64,000 bases of DNA from Roseovarius sp. W115 (GTDB lineage: Bacteria > Pseudomonadota > Alphaproteobacteria > Rhodobacterales > Rhodobacteraceae). Below, piece by piece: positions 53,943-62,605 of the stretch. A program made the translations under genes and the position numbers. Within the stretch, counting starts at the first letter, position 1. Each line of letters begins with the position of its first letter. The stretch spans positions 992,001 through 1,056,000 of the forward strand of contig NZ_CP146606.1 of the NCBI RefSeq assembly GCF_032842945.2, written 5' to 3'. The notes beneath the pieces were generated by a model. That model did not search any database. It was given only the letters and a program-made list of their open reading frames with translations, and had not been told where the DNA came from.

Positions 53943-54899
53943 ATGAACTGGATCACCAACTACGTGCGGCCACGCATCAATTCGATCTTTTCGCGCCGCG
54001 AAGTGCCCGAAAACCTTTGGTCGAAATGCGATGAATGCGGCACGATGCTCTTTCACCGCGAGCTAAAAGAAAACCTGAATGTCTGCACGTCTTGCGGACA
54101 TCATATGCCCATTACACCGCGGGACCGCTTTGAAACACTCTTCGACGGCGGGGCCTTTGCCGAAATAGAGGTTCCCCTGCCCACGGCGGATCCTCTGCAG
54201 TTCCGTGACCAAAAGAAATACCCCGATCGTATGAAAACCGCGCAGAAGGACACAGGCGAAAAAGACGCCATGCTCGTGGCCTCTGGCGAAATCGGGCGTA
54301 CCCCGGTGATCGTTGCGGCCCAGGATTTTTCCTTCATGGCCGGGTCGATGGGCATGTATGTGGGCAACGCCATCATCAAGGCGGCAGAAGAAGCGGTGAA
54401 GCACAAACGTCCTCTGATCCTGTTTTCCGCCGCTGGCGGCGCACGAATGCAAGAAGGCATCCTGAGCCTGATGCAAATGCCGCGCACAACCGTGGCCGTG
54501 CAGATGCTCAAAGAAGCCAACTTGCCCTATATCGTCGTGCTCACGCACCCCACCACCGGCGGCGTGACCGCGTCCTACGCGATGCTGGGTGATGTGCATA
54601 TCGCAGAACCCAACGCGCTTATCTGCTTTGCCGGCCCCCGTGTGATCGAACAGACAATCCGTGAAAAACTGCCCGAAGGGTTCCAGCGCGCCGAATACCT
54701 GCTCGACCACGGCATGCTCGACCGTGTCACGCCTCGTGGTGACATGCGCGATGAACTGATCACCATCACGCGCATGCTCCTGGGATTGCCACCTGCCGTG
54801 AAAGGCGACCTGCCAGCCCCGGAAGCCGACGAGACCCCCGAGGCCGCAAAATCGGACGCCACGGAAGCGCCCGACGCGAAAGACACCCCCAAGACATGA
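53943..54899 (+). CDS. accD: Acetyl-CoA carboxylase carboxyltransferase subunit beta
   Basis: A 318-residue AccD, half of the carboxyltransferase that makes malonyl-CoA. The zinc ribbon has Cys29, Cys32, Cys48 and Cys51. Then RDRFETLFDGG, the acyl-CoA site and LFSAAGGARMQEGILSLMQM, and THPTTGGVTASYAMLGD. An acidic Ala/Glu tail ends the protein. Stop overlaps the folC start (ATGA), a common pair. Confidence 0.94.
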   Translation: MNWITNYVRPRINSIFSRREVPENLWSKCDECGTMLFHRELKENLNVCTSCGHHMPITPRDRFETLFDGGAFAEIEVPLPTADPLQFRDQKKYPDRMKTAQKDTGEKDAMLVASGEIGRTPVIVAAQDFSFMAGSMGMYVGNAIIKAAEEAVKHKRPLILFSAAGGARMQEGILSLMQMPRTTVAVQMLKEANLPYIVVLTHPTTGGVTASYAMLGDVHIAEPNALICFAGPRVIEQTIREKLPEGFQRAEYLLDHGMLDRVTPRGDMRDELITITRMLLGLPPAVKGDLPAPEADETPEAAKSDATEAPDAKDTPKT

Positions 54900-56170
54900 G
54901 CCCCACATCCTCGGACGTCATCCTTGAGCGGATGATGTCGCTGCACCCCAAGATCATCGATCTCACTCTGGATCGGGTCTGGCGCCTGCTGGATCGCCTC
55001 GGCAACCCGCAAGAGGCACTGCCCCCCGTCATCCATATCGCCGGAACCAATGGCAAAGGCTCCACCCTTGCCATGATCCGCGCCGGGATCGAAGGCGCAG
55101 GCCAACGCGCCCATGCCTATACATCACCGCACCTTGCCCGGTTTCACGAGCGCATACGCCTCGCGGGCGACCTGATCTCCGAACCGGATCTCAACGCCGT
55201 GCTCGATGAATGCTACGCCGCCAACGGCGACGCGCCCATCACCTATTTCGAAATCACCACCTGTGCCGCTTTGCTTGCCATGTCACGGGTCAAAGCTGAC
55301 TTCACATTGCTAGAGGTCGGCCTTGGCGGACGACTGGATGCCACCAATGTCATCGCCAAGCCTGCCCTGACGATCATCACACCTGTGTCGATGGATCACG
55401 AGCAATTCCTCGGCGACACATTGGCAGCGATTGCAGGCGAAAAGGCGGGCATAATCAAGCGCAGCGTGCCTTGTGTGGTGAGCCCACAAGCCGATGACGC
55501 CATGGACGTGATTGAGGCCAAGGCACGCAGTTTGGGTGCGCCTCTGTTGGCATATGGCCAACACTGGCACGTCACCACCGAACGCGGGCGGCTCATCTTT
55601 CAGGATGAGCACGGCCTGCGCGATCTGCCCCTGCCCAACCTGCCCGGCGCGCATCAGATCGAGAATGCCGGCGCGGCCATCGCCGCACTGCGCCACTTGA
55701 ATTTGGGGGATGCCGCCATTGAAGCCGCCGTAACATCCGCCCACTGGCCGGCCCGCATGCAGCGCCTGACGGAGGGCGCACTTGCGCAAACCGCACCCGA
55801 GGCCGAACTCTGGCTCGACGGGGGCCACAACCCCGCCGCCGGTCAAGCTCTGGCGAACCACATCGCAACCCTGCCCCAACGCCCCACGCACCTGATCTGC
55901 GGGATGCTGAACACCAAGGATATCTCCGGCTACCTGACCCCCCTGGCCACTGTGGCCGATAGCCTGACAGCCGTTTCAATCCCCGGAGAGGCCAACACCC
56001 TGCCCGCCGCAGACACAGCCGCCGCAGCCAATTCCGCAGGATTCACCGCAACAGCCGCCGACAGCGTTGAAGACGCCCTGCATCAGATCACGGCACAAAC
56101 ACCTAATGCTCGTATCCTGATCTGTGGCTCACTTTATCTGGCGGGGCATATCTTGCGGGAGAACGGGTAA
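54896..56170 (+). CDS. folC: Folylpolyglutamate/dihydrofolate synthase
   Basis: A 424-residue Mur-ligase-family enzyme that adds glutamate to folate. P loop AGTNGKGSTLAMIRAGIEGAG; YTSPHLARFHERIRLAG; and EVGLGGRLDATNVIAKPALTIITPVSMDHEQFLGDTLAAIAGEKAGIIK with the typical Asp-His pair. Coupled to accD. It supplies the folate that the GcvT domains of the two flavoproteins would charge. Confidence 0.93.
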   Translation: MSPTSSDVILERMMSLHPKIIDLTLDRVWRLLDRLGNPQEALPPVIHIAGTNGKGSTLAMIRAGIEGAGQRAHAYTSPHLARFHERIRLAGDLISEPDLNAVLDECYAANGDAPITYFEITTCAALLAMSRVKADFTLLEVGLGGRLDATNVIAKPALTIITPVSMDHEQFLGDTLAAIAGEKAGIIKRSVPCVVSPQADDAMDVIEAKARSLGAPLLAYGQHWHVTTERGRLIFQDEHGLRDLPLPNLPGAHQIENAGAAIAALRHLNLGDAAIEAAVTSAHWPARMQRLTEGALAQTAPEAELWLDGGHNPAAGQALANHIATLPQRPTHLICGMLNTKDISGYLTPLATVADSLTAVSIPGEANTLPAADTAAAANSAGFTATAADSVEDALHQITAQTPNARILICGSLYLAGHILRENG

Positions 56171-56196
56171 CGACAGCGCCTCGGCGCAATCACGCC

Positions 56197-56868
56197 TTAC
56201 TCCGCAAACTGCTCTTCAAACAAGGCCGCTGCGTCGCCAATATGACGTCTCAGACACGCCTCAGCCGCCGCGCTGTCACGCTTGCGACAGGCTTCGATCA
56301 GCTCGATATGCTCCGCGTCGGATTTGGCGCGCATTCCGGGCGGGGCTTTCAAAATGCATAGATACCGATCCGCCGCATTGAACAAAATATCGACCTGCGA
56401 CAAAAGCCGCGGCCGGTTGCAGGGGCGGTAAAGCGTCATGTGAAACGCATGATTGAGTTGACCAAAACTAAGTGGGTCTGCCTCTGCGATATCCTGCTGA
56501 ATACGTTCAGCCCCATCAATTTGAGCGTTGGTCAGATGCGCCATGGCCGACCGCATCGCCACACATTCAAGCGCCAGCCGCATGTCATAGATGTCGCGAA
56601 AATCATTCAGGCTGGTCTCTGCCACGTGGGTGCGCTTGTTGCTTTCGACGTTCACAAAGCCCATGGTTTCCAGATGCCGGATCGCCTCGCGAATGGGCAT
56701 GCGGCTCACCCCAAATCTTTCTGCCAGCGCCTCCTGCCCCAAAGGCGCCCCCGGCGCGATCACGCCCCTAACAATGTCATTACGAATTTCCGTCACGATA
56801 TCAGCCACTTGCGCGCTGGATATTTTGACGGGTGCGAATGCATCAGAGGATCGAACCGGAGCTTTCAT
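56197..56868 (-). CDS. GntR-family regulator (FCD type)
   Basis: A 223-residue repressor or activator with a winged helix (LGQEALAERFGVSRMPIREAIRHLETMGFV) and an all-helical FCD ligand domain (DMRLALECVAMRSAMAHL; HMTLYRPCNRPRL; HIELIEACRKRDSAAAEACLRRHIGDA). Divergent from the haem-protein gene, with the inverted repeat at 56908-56923 between them. Confidence 0.9.
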   Translation of the reverse strand: MKAPVRSSDAFAPVKISSAQVADIVTEIRNDIVRGVIAPGAPLGQEALAERFGVSRMPIREAIRHLETMGFVNVESNKRTHVAETSLNDFRDIYDMRLALECVAMRSAMAHLTNAQIDGAERIQQDIAEADPLSFGQLNHAFHMTLYRPCNRPRLLSQVDILFNAADRYLCILKAPPGMRAKSDAEHIELIEACRKRDSAAAEACLRRHIGDAAALFEEQFAE

Positions 56869-56907
56869 AAACCAAGCATATCAGAACCAGTTGTTGACAG
56901 AAGTTAT

Positions 56908-56923
56908 ATTTTGTATCCAAAAT
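56908..56923. promoter_or_regulatory. Candidate operator of the GntR regulator
   Basis: ATTTTGTATCCAAAAT: a perfect 6-bp inverted repeat around TATC. It is located in the 62-base divergent intergenic space, eight bases before the 56931 start, so it could block that gene. Confidence 0.55.
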
Positions 56924-56930
56924 TACCTTT

Positions 56931-58198
56931 ATGAATACAATTCTTGTCAAAACTCTCTTTTTCCTCCTCGGCCTCACTGGTCTGGCATGGGCGCAAGAGG
57001 CCCCACGTTCGTTTTGTATTTTGGAGCCGCATGATCAGCTTTGCCCGGTCTTCCCCGAAGATCAGCCTGATTTCAGCCGCTTCTTTGAATACCGCGTCGT
57101 CAACGCCCCCGCCCAAGCGCCCTTCGATGAATACGCATGGCAAGCCTTTGTCGCTCTGAATTGGGATGCCGTTCGGCCCGGCAGCAATCTGCATGGATGG
57201 CGCGATTACGCCCGTGGCACTGAAGTGATGCGCACAGCCGATCCGGCGTGCCAAGCCTCCTCGCCTGAAACCGTGGTTCCCGACATCAGACAATCAGATG
57301 GCAACACTCTGATTGATCAAGCGGGCAACTTTATCGTTTACGAAAAGCGAATGAACACCGTTGCGCTCACCTATATCCTTGAAAATGAATTGAATATCCC
57401 GGAACAGCGGGCGCAGTTTGACCAAAAGATCAACTTCCCCTTGGGCGTGGATCAAGATCAGCCCGCCTCAGTGCTGATCAAAACAGCCTGGCGGATTCTG
57501 GATAGTTCCGGGTCCGAATATGTGGAAGCCTCTGGATTAATCCCGATCCCCAAACGACACACTCTCGAAAACCAAGACGCATGCCTGTCCGTGCGGCTCG
57601 GGCTAGTCGGAATGCATGTCGTCGCCAAGGTTCAAAGCGGCAACGGGGACAAATGGATCTGGGCCACGTTCGAGCATGTCGACAATGTTCCAACAGCACA
57701 AAACGCACGTGATATCAATTCACTATACGCCCAATCCCTCTTTCCGGACGGGTGTTTGCCTCCGGAAACACACTCCATCTCTGACTACCTTCTGTTTGAC
57801 GCGACCTGCCCGGATTGCCCCACCAATGAGGCACCACCGGTAAGCTTGTTGTGGTCAGAAACACCCCCTTTGCACGCAATCTGGAAGGCACTCCGGCGCA
57901 TCCATCACAGGTCGTTCGGTGCTGGGACATCTTTAGCCCCACACAGGAAACCAACACGGTCTGGCAGGCAAAACTGGCCGGGTCCAAACTGGTCAATTAT
58001 ATGCTCGTCTCGTCGCAATGGCGCGGGGCCAATCCCGATCCGATCTTCGAGCACGGAGAACTGCCCAGATACCTCAGCAACACCACGATGGAGACTTACC
58101 TTCAGACAGATCCCAGTGGCACGTGCCTGGGCTGTCACGCGGGGGCCGAAACCGCCGAAGGGGCGTTTTCGGATTTCACCTTTCTATTGAGGAACTGA
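56931..58198 (+). CDS. Secreted protein with one CxxCH motif (frame broken near 57864-57868)
   Basis: About 422 residues if repaired. The N terminus has a signal peptide (FLLGLTGLAWA). The body has the pattern FDEYAWQAFVALNWDAVRP, which I do not match to a named family. The C terminus (in a second frame) has QTDPSGTCLGCHAGAET, a single possible c-type haem site CLGCH. Adding one C to the run of five at 57864-57868 joins SETPP to FARNLEGTPAHPSQVV. Other Cys in the body may form disulfides. Possibly a periplasmic cytochrome-like protein; not certain. Confidence 0.65.
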
Positions 58199-58199
58199 G

Positions 58200-58736
58200 A
58201 TGAAGCGCTTTCTGATAGGTCTAGCCGCCACTTTACTTGCTGCAGGGCCCCTGACAGCCCAAGCCGCAGAGTGCCTTGCCACATTTCAGGTAGAGACCGA
58301 AGCTGATCACGGCACACTGCCTTCAGGTTCTATATTGCAGGGCGATATTGCCTATTCCGAAGGCCGCGCTCTGCGCATGGGCAATGAAACCGTGTCTTAC
58401 CTGTCCACCGGTACGATCCGTGTCGTGGCCCCCGATGGCAGTTCCATCAGCGGCGTGGTGCGCGCCGTGCACATGGTCCGCACACCGCATTTTGCCGATT
58501 ACGCCTCGTTTGACGCCAAGAACGTCGACGGCAACCTTGGCGGAATAAGCGCTTATGAAGACCCGCTATTGATCACGCTCTTTGCGCCACGCGGATCGCT
58601 GGAGAGCTTTGACTTGCCCAAGGACACCGAAGGGTGGACCGCGCTCAGCCGACGGCAGGTGTTTCAGGTCCACACACCTGACACGATGTGGACCCTGCCG
58701 GGACGCGTGTTCGACTTCGAAGCTACGTGCAAATGA
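58200..58736 (+). CDS. Secreted protein of unknown function
   Basis: A 178-residue protein with signal peptide (MKRFLIGLAATLLAAGPLTAQAAE) and no recognised domain. It starts one base after the stop of the haem-like protein gene, so the two are likely cotranscribed and used together in the periplasm. Two Cys (one just after the signal, one next to the C terminus) could form a disulfide. Confidence 0.7.
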   Translation: MKRFLIGLAATLLAAGPLTAQAAECLATFQVETEADHGTLPSGSILQGDIAYSEGRALRMGNETVSYLSTGTIRVVAPDGSSISGVVRAVHMVRTPHFADYASFDAKNVDGNLGGISAYEDPLLITLFAPRGSLESFDLPKDTEGWTALSRRQVFQVHTPDTMWTLPGRVFDFEATCK

Positions 58737-58847
58737 CCAGTTTGCGAAACGCAGACAGACTTGACTCCATGCCCCCACAGGCCTAAACGCCCCTCAATAT
58801 CACGGAAGGCATCTGTTCTTCCGGTCCCTTGGGCATCTGCCCGGGAT

Positions 58848-58881
58848 CGCCCCCCACCAGCGAGTTTCGCCCGTGGGGGCG
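58848..58881 (+). terminator. GC-rich hairpin with short T tail
   Basis: CGCCCCCCAC and GTGGGGGCG pair with one bulge across a 15-base loop, followed by TTTATCGTTT. It lies between the secreted-protein gene and ffh. Confidence 0.55.
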
Positions 58882-58948
58882 TTTATCGTTTGAACCGTTG
58901 CCCCTATCTTAGAGGTGACATCCCGAAACCGGCAAAGGAGGCCGAGGC

Positions 58949-60462
58949 ATGTTTGAAAATCTTTCCGAACGTCTCTCCGGCGTTTTTGACCGGCTCACCA
59001 AACAAGGCGCGCTCTCTGAGGATGACGTCAAGACAGCCCTGCGCGAAGTGCGCGTGGCCTTGCTGGAGGCGGACGTCTCACTGCCCGTCGCACGCGATTT
59101 CATCAAACGTGTGCAAGAGGCCGCCACAGGTCAGGCCGTCACCAAATCGGTCACACCCGGCCAACAGGTCGTCAAGATCGTGAACGACGCGCTGGTTGAA
59201 ACCCTGTCAGGAGACGAAGACCCCGGCGCGCTCAAGATCGACAACCCGCCAGCGCCCATCCTTATGGTCGGCCTGCAGGGCTCAGGCAAAACCACCACCA
59301 CAGCCAAACTTGCCAAACGCCTCAAGGATCGTGAGGGCAAACGCGTTCTGATGGCCTCGCTCGACGTCAACCGCCCGGCGGCGATGGAACAGCTTGAAAT
59401 CTTGGGCCGTCAAATCGGCGTCGACACGCTTCCCATCGTGAAAGGCGAAGATCCTGTCGCCATCGCCAAACGCGCCAAAACACAGGCCGGGCTTGGCGGC
59501 TATGACGTCTACATGCTCGATACCGCGGGTCGGTTGCATATCGACCAGGAACTCATTGCTCAGGCCGCCGCCGTGCGGGATGTCGCCAATCCGCGTGAAA
59601 CGCTTCTGGTGGTCGACGGCCTCACCGGTCAGGACGCGGTGAACGTCGCCACTGAGTTTGACGACAAGATCGGTGTCTCCGGCGTGGTCCTCACCCGGAT
59701 GGACGGCGACGGACGGGGCGGCGCGGCCCTCTCCATGCGCGCCGTCACAGGTAAACCCATCCGCTTTGTCGGTCTTGGCGAAAAGATGGACGCGCTCGAA
59801 ACCTTCGAGCCTGAGCGCATCGCAGGTCGCATCCTTGGCATGGGCGACATCGTCAGCCTTGTGGAGAAGGCGCAAGAGACCATCGAGGCCGAACAGGCCG
59901 AGCGCATGATGAAGCGCTTCCAGAAGGGGCAGTTCAACATGAACGACCTCAAGATGCAGCTTGAGCAAATGCAAAAAATGGGCGGCATGGAAGGCGTCAT
60001 GTCGATGATGCCCGGCATGGGTAAAATGCAAAAGCAGATGTCTGAGGCCGGTATCGACGACAAGATCATCGCGCGCCAGATCGCCTTGGTGAACTCCATG
60101 ACCAAGAAAGAACGCGCCAACCCCAAGATCCTGCAAGCCAGCCGCAAGAAACGCATCGCCATCGGCGCAGGCCTTGAGGTCAGCGAGTTGAACAAACTGC
60201 TGAAAATGCAGCGCCAGATGTCCGACATGATGAAAAAAATGGGCAAGATGGGCAAAGGCGGCATGCTCAAACAGGCTATGAAAGGCATGTTCGGCAAAGG
60301 CGGCCCCTCCCCCGAAGACATGGCGGCAGGCATGGATCCCAAAGCGCTGGAACAAGCCGCCAAGCAAATGGGCAAGGGGCTTCCCGGCGGTGGCCTGCCC
60401 GGTCTGGGCGGTGGCGGCTCTCCTCTCCCCCCGGCCTCTCAGGCTTTGGCAAAAAGAAATAG
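58949..60462 (+). CDS. ffh: Signal recognition particle protein Ffh (frame broken near 60427-60432)
   Basis: The SRP54 GTPase that with ffs RNA targets membrane proteins. N-domain, then G-domain P loop GLQGSGKTTTTAK (about residue 110), DTAGRL and TRMDGDGRGGAAL, and the Met-rich M-domain. The last dozen codons as read run on to 60511 with an atypical end (SQALAKRNSLMLL). Adding one C to the run of six C (60427-60432) gives PPGLSGFGKKK and a stop at 60460-60462, the usual end of alphaproteobacterial Ffh (504 residues). AAAGGAGG precedes the ATG. Base-call undercount probable. Confidence 0.95.
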
Positions 60463-60469
60463 CCTGATG

Positions 60470-60493
60470 CTTCTTTCTTGTCCTAAATACCCA
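60470..60493. repeat. TTCTTTCTTGTC intergenic repeat, copy 3
   Basis: GCTTCTTTCTTGTCCTAAATACCC, the closest match of the three to the consensus of copies at 6431 and 12171. It lies directly after the corrected end of ffh. Confidence 0.6.
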
Positions 60494-60507
60494 AATGGCG
60501 CGCCCGC

Positions 60508-61077
60508 ATGACCCTGAGCCTCGCCATCCCCACCTTGGAGACGCCGCGCCTTGTGCTGCGCGGCCCCAAACCTGCGGATTTCGATCCGCTGGCCGCGTTC
60601 CTGTTGGACAAAGACCGCTCCTGGGGGTTCGGCACGGAAAAGGACCGCCCCAAGGCCTGGCGCTGGTTCGCGCTCTCCATCGGGCACTGGGCGCTCAAGG
60701 GCTATGGCTATTTCACCATGGAGTGGAAAGAAACCGGCGAAGCTTGCGGCATCACCGGCATATGGGATCCCGAAGGCTGGCCCGAACCTGAAATCGGCTG
60801 GGTCGTCTATGCGGGTTTTGAGGGGCGCGGCATTGCCTTCGAGGGCGCCGAACGCGCGCGGCGGTGGGCCTATGAAGATCTCGGACTGACCACGCTCACC
60901 TCCAACATCGTGCCCGGCAATGACCGCTCTGTTGCTCTGGCCGAGCGGCTAGGCGCTCAATTCGAACGCGCCTATGACAATGTCGAAATGGGGGCTGAGC
61001 ACCTTTATCGCCACCCGGGTCCGGCCGAGCTTGGGCTTGAGACTGACGCCGATGGCAGTCCGGAGGCCTACGCATGA
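60508..61077 (+). CDS. GNAT acetyltransferase 1
   Basis: A 189-residue RimJ/RimL-like GNAT. LETPRLVLRGPKPADFDPL is the family N terminus; the acetyl-CoA loop region FEGRGIAFEGAERARRWA replaces the usual Q-x-x-G-x-G/A; VPGNDRSVALAERLGAQFE is the C-terminal part. Acceptor unknown. First of three tandem paralogues; ATG overlaps the over-read ffh end. Confidence 0.85.
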   Translation: MTLSLAIPTLETPRLVLRGPKPADFDPLAAFLLDKDRSWGFGTEKDRPKAWRWFALSIGHWALKGYGYFTMEWKETGEACGITGIWDPEGWPEPEIGWVVYAGFEGRGIAFEGAERARRWAYEDLGLTTLTSNIVPGNDRSVALAERLGAQFERAYDNVEMGAEHLYRHPGPAELGLETDADGSPEAYA

Positions 61078-61661
61078 CGGACCTAGACATGCTCATGGAA
61101 AAACCTTCGACACCTGCGGCCATGGCGCAGGCGCGGGAGTTCTCCGCGCATTTGCCGAGCCTGCAAACCGACCGCCTCACATTGCGCGCGCCTGTGCTCT
61201 CAGATTTTGACGCCTATACCCAAATCACCTGTAGCGCGCGTGGCAAAGGGTTGGGCGGGCCGTTCAGCCGCGATGACGCATGGTATGATTTTGCCACAAT
61301 GGTCGGCACATGGCTGTTGCGCGGGCATGGGATTTGGTCTGTTGAAGAAACCGCAACGGAACAGTTGCTGGGCTTCGTGGTGATCGGCTTTGAACCCGGC
61401 GATCAGCATCATGAGCTGGGCTACATGATGCTGGAAGACACGGAAGGCCGGGGCTATGCCACGGAAGCTGCGAAAGCCGCACGCGCCTATGCGCAGAACA
61501 GCTTGAACATTCAAGTGCTCGACAGCTACATCTTTCCCGGAAACACCAAGTCCATTGCTCTGGCGGAACGCCTTGGCGCGACATGTGTGGGCGAAATTTC
61601 CTATCCCGAGGATGACGCACCATCGCTCGTCTACCGTCACCCCAATCCGGCGGAGGCATAA
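61074..61661 (+). CDS. GNAT acetyltransferase 2
   Basis: A 195-residue RimJ/RimL-like GNAT. Same framework as copy 1: LQTDRLTLRAPVLSDFDAY, EGRGYATEAAKAARAYA (acetyl-CoA loop) and FPGNTKSIALAERLGATCV. It has an N-terminal extra 25 residues. ATGA overlap with copy 1. Confidence 0.87.
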   Translation: MTDLDMLMEKPSTPAAMAQAREFSAHLPSLQTDRLTLRAPVLSDFDAYTQITCSARGKGLGGPFSRDDAWYDFATMVGTWLLRGHGIWSVEETATEQLLGFVVIGFEPGDQHHELGYMMLEDTEGRGYATEAAKAARAYAQNSLNIQVLDSYIFPGNTKSIALAERLGATCVGEISYPEDDAPSLVYRHPNPAEA

Positions 61662-61662
61662 G

Positions 61663-62268
61663 ATGGGCCATCGCGATATCCCGACATTGGACACCAAAAG
61701 GCTGATCCTGCGCGCCCCTGCATCCGAGGATTACCCGGATTTCAAGGCCACCTTCGCCTCTTACCGCTCGCGCTTCATGGGCGGGCCGCTCAATGCCTAT
61801 GAGGCCTGGATGCTCTATGCCGCCGAGATCGGGCACTGGGAAATTCGCGGCTATGGCATGTGGATGATCCACGACCGTGCCACGGATGAGACCCTGGGGA
61901 TGGCCGGCGGCTGGTTCCCGGCCAAATGGCCCGAGCGTGAGATTGCGTGGATCATCTGGCCGGACAAGGCCGGTCATGGCTATGCGCTGGAGGCCACACA
62001 TAAAGTGCGGACCTACCTCTACACCGAATGCAACTGGGACAGCGCGGTCAGCTACATTGACCCCAAGAACCTCGATTCCATCCGGCTGGCAGAGCGTCTT
62101 GGCTGTGTGAAGGACCCTGACGCGCCCACGATTGACGGCTCTGACGCGGTCTATCGCCACCCCGGCCCGGACCGTCTCGCCTCGGGCCAGATCCGCGACG
62201 GTATCGAGCTTGAGATCGCGCATTACGCCGACCCCCTCTTTAAACCGAAAGGATGGGCTCTTGACTGA
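61663..62268 (+). CDS. GNAT acetyltransferase 3
   Basis: A 201-residue RimJ/RimL-like GNAT: LDTKRLILRAPASEDYPDF, GHGYALEATHKVRTYLYTECNW, DPKNLDSIRLAERLGCV. It begins one base after copy 2 stops; start set at ATG 61663 (MGHRDIPTLDT). It overlaps the chorismate mutase start. Confidence 0.87.
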   Translation: MGHRDIPTLDTKRLILRAPASEDYPDFKATFASYRSRFMGGPLNAYEAWMLYAAEIGHWEIRGYGMWMIHDRATDETLGMAGGWFPAKWPEREIAWIIWPDKAGHGYALEATHKVRTYLYTECNWDSAVSYIDPKNLDSIRLAERLGCVKDPDAPTIDGSDAVYRHPGPDRLASGQIRDGIELEIAHYADPLFKPKGWALD

Positions 62269-62557
62269 CGCAACCACCCGCGCCGCAGACCTGCTCAAAG
62301 AGCACCGCGAAAGCATCGACCGGCTCGATGCCATTCTCGTCTACACACTGGGCGAGCGGTTCAAACACACCCAGGCCGTGGGCAAGCTCAAGGCCGAACA
62401 TGACCTTCCCCCGTCCGATCCGACCCGCGAAGCGGCGCAGATCGCACGGCTTGAAGATTTGGCAAACCGGGCCGATCTCGACCCGGAATTCGCCAAGAAG
62501 TTTCTGAACTTCATCATCGCTGAGGTTATTCAGCACCACAAACAACACCAAACGTAG
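62261..62557 (+). CDS. AroQ-type chorismate mutase
   Basis: A 98-residue all-helical chorismate mutase (chorismate to prephenate, for Phe and Tyr). RESIDRLDAILVYTLGERFKHTQAVGKLKAEHDLPPSDPTREAAQIARL carries the substrate-binding pattern, with Arg near residue 17 and Lys near 38. Start TTG at 62261 with AAGGA well placed; it overlaps the acetyltransferase 3 stop by eight bases. Position next to rpsP is a conserved order in this group. Confidence 0.87.
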   Translation: MTDATTRAADLLKEHRESIDRLDAILVYTLGERFKHTQAVGKLKAEHDLPPSDPTREAAQIARLEDLANRADLDPEFAKKFLNFIIAEVIQHHKQHQT

Positions 62558-62575
62558 GGCGGGGTTCACCCCGCC
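62553..62575. repeat. REP-like palindrome, copy 2 (inverted)
   Basis: CGTAG followed by GGCGGGGT-TC-ACCCCGCC. It is the inverted counterpart of the element at 473-496 and begins inside the stop codon of chorismate mutase, 30 bases before rpsP. Confidence 0.65.
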
Positions 62576-62605
62576 AAACCACGCCATTCCAAGGAGAACA
62601 CTAAA

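Noticed and set aside
59282..60367. His/Ala-rich minus-strand frame across ffh
   Set aside because: An antisense shadow of the Met-rich and GTPase parts of ffh; the apparent His richness comes from the complement of Met codons.
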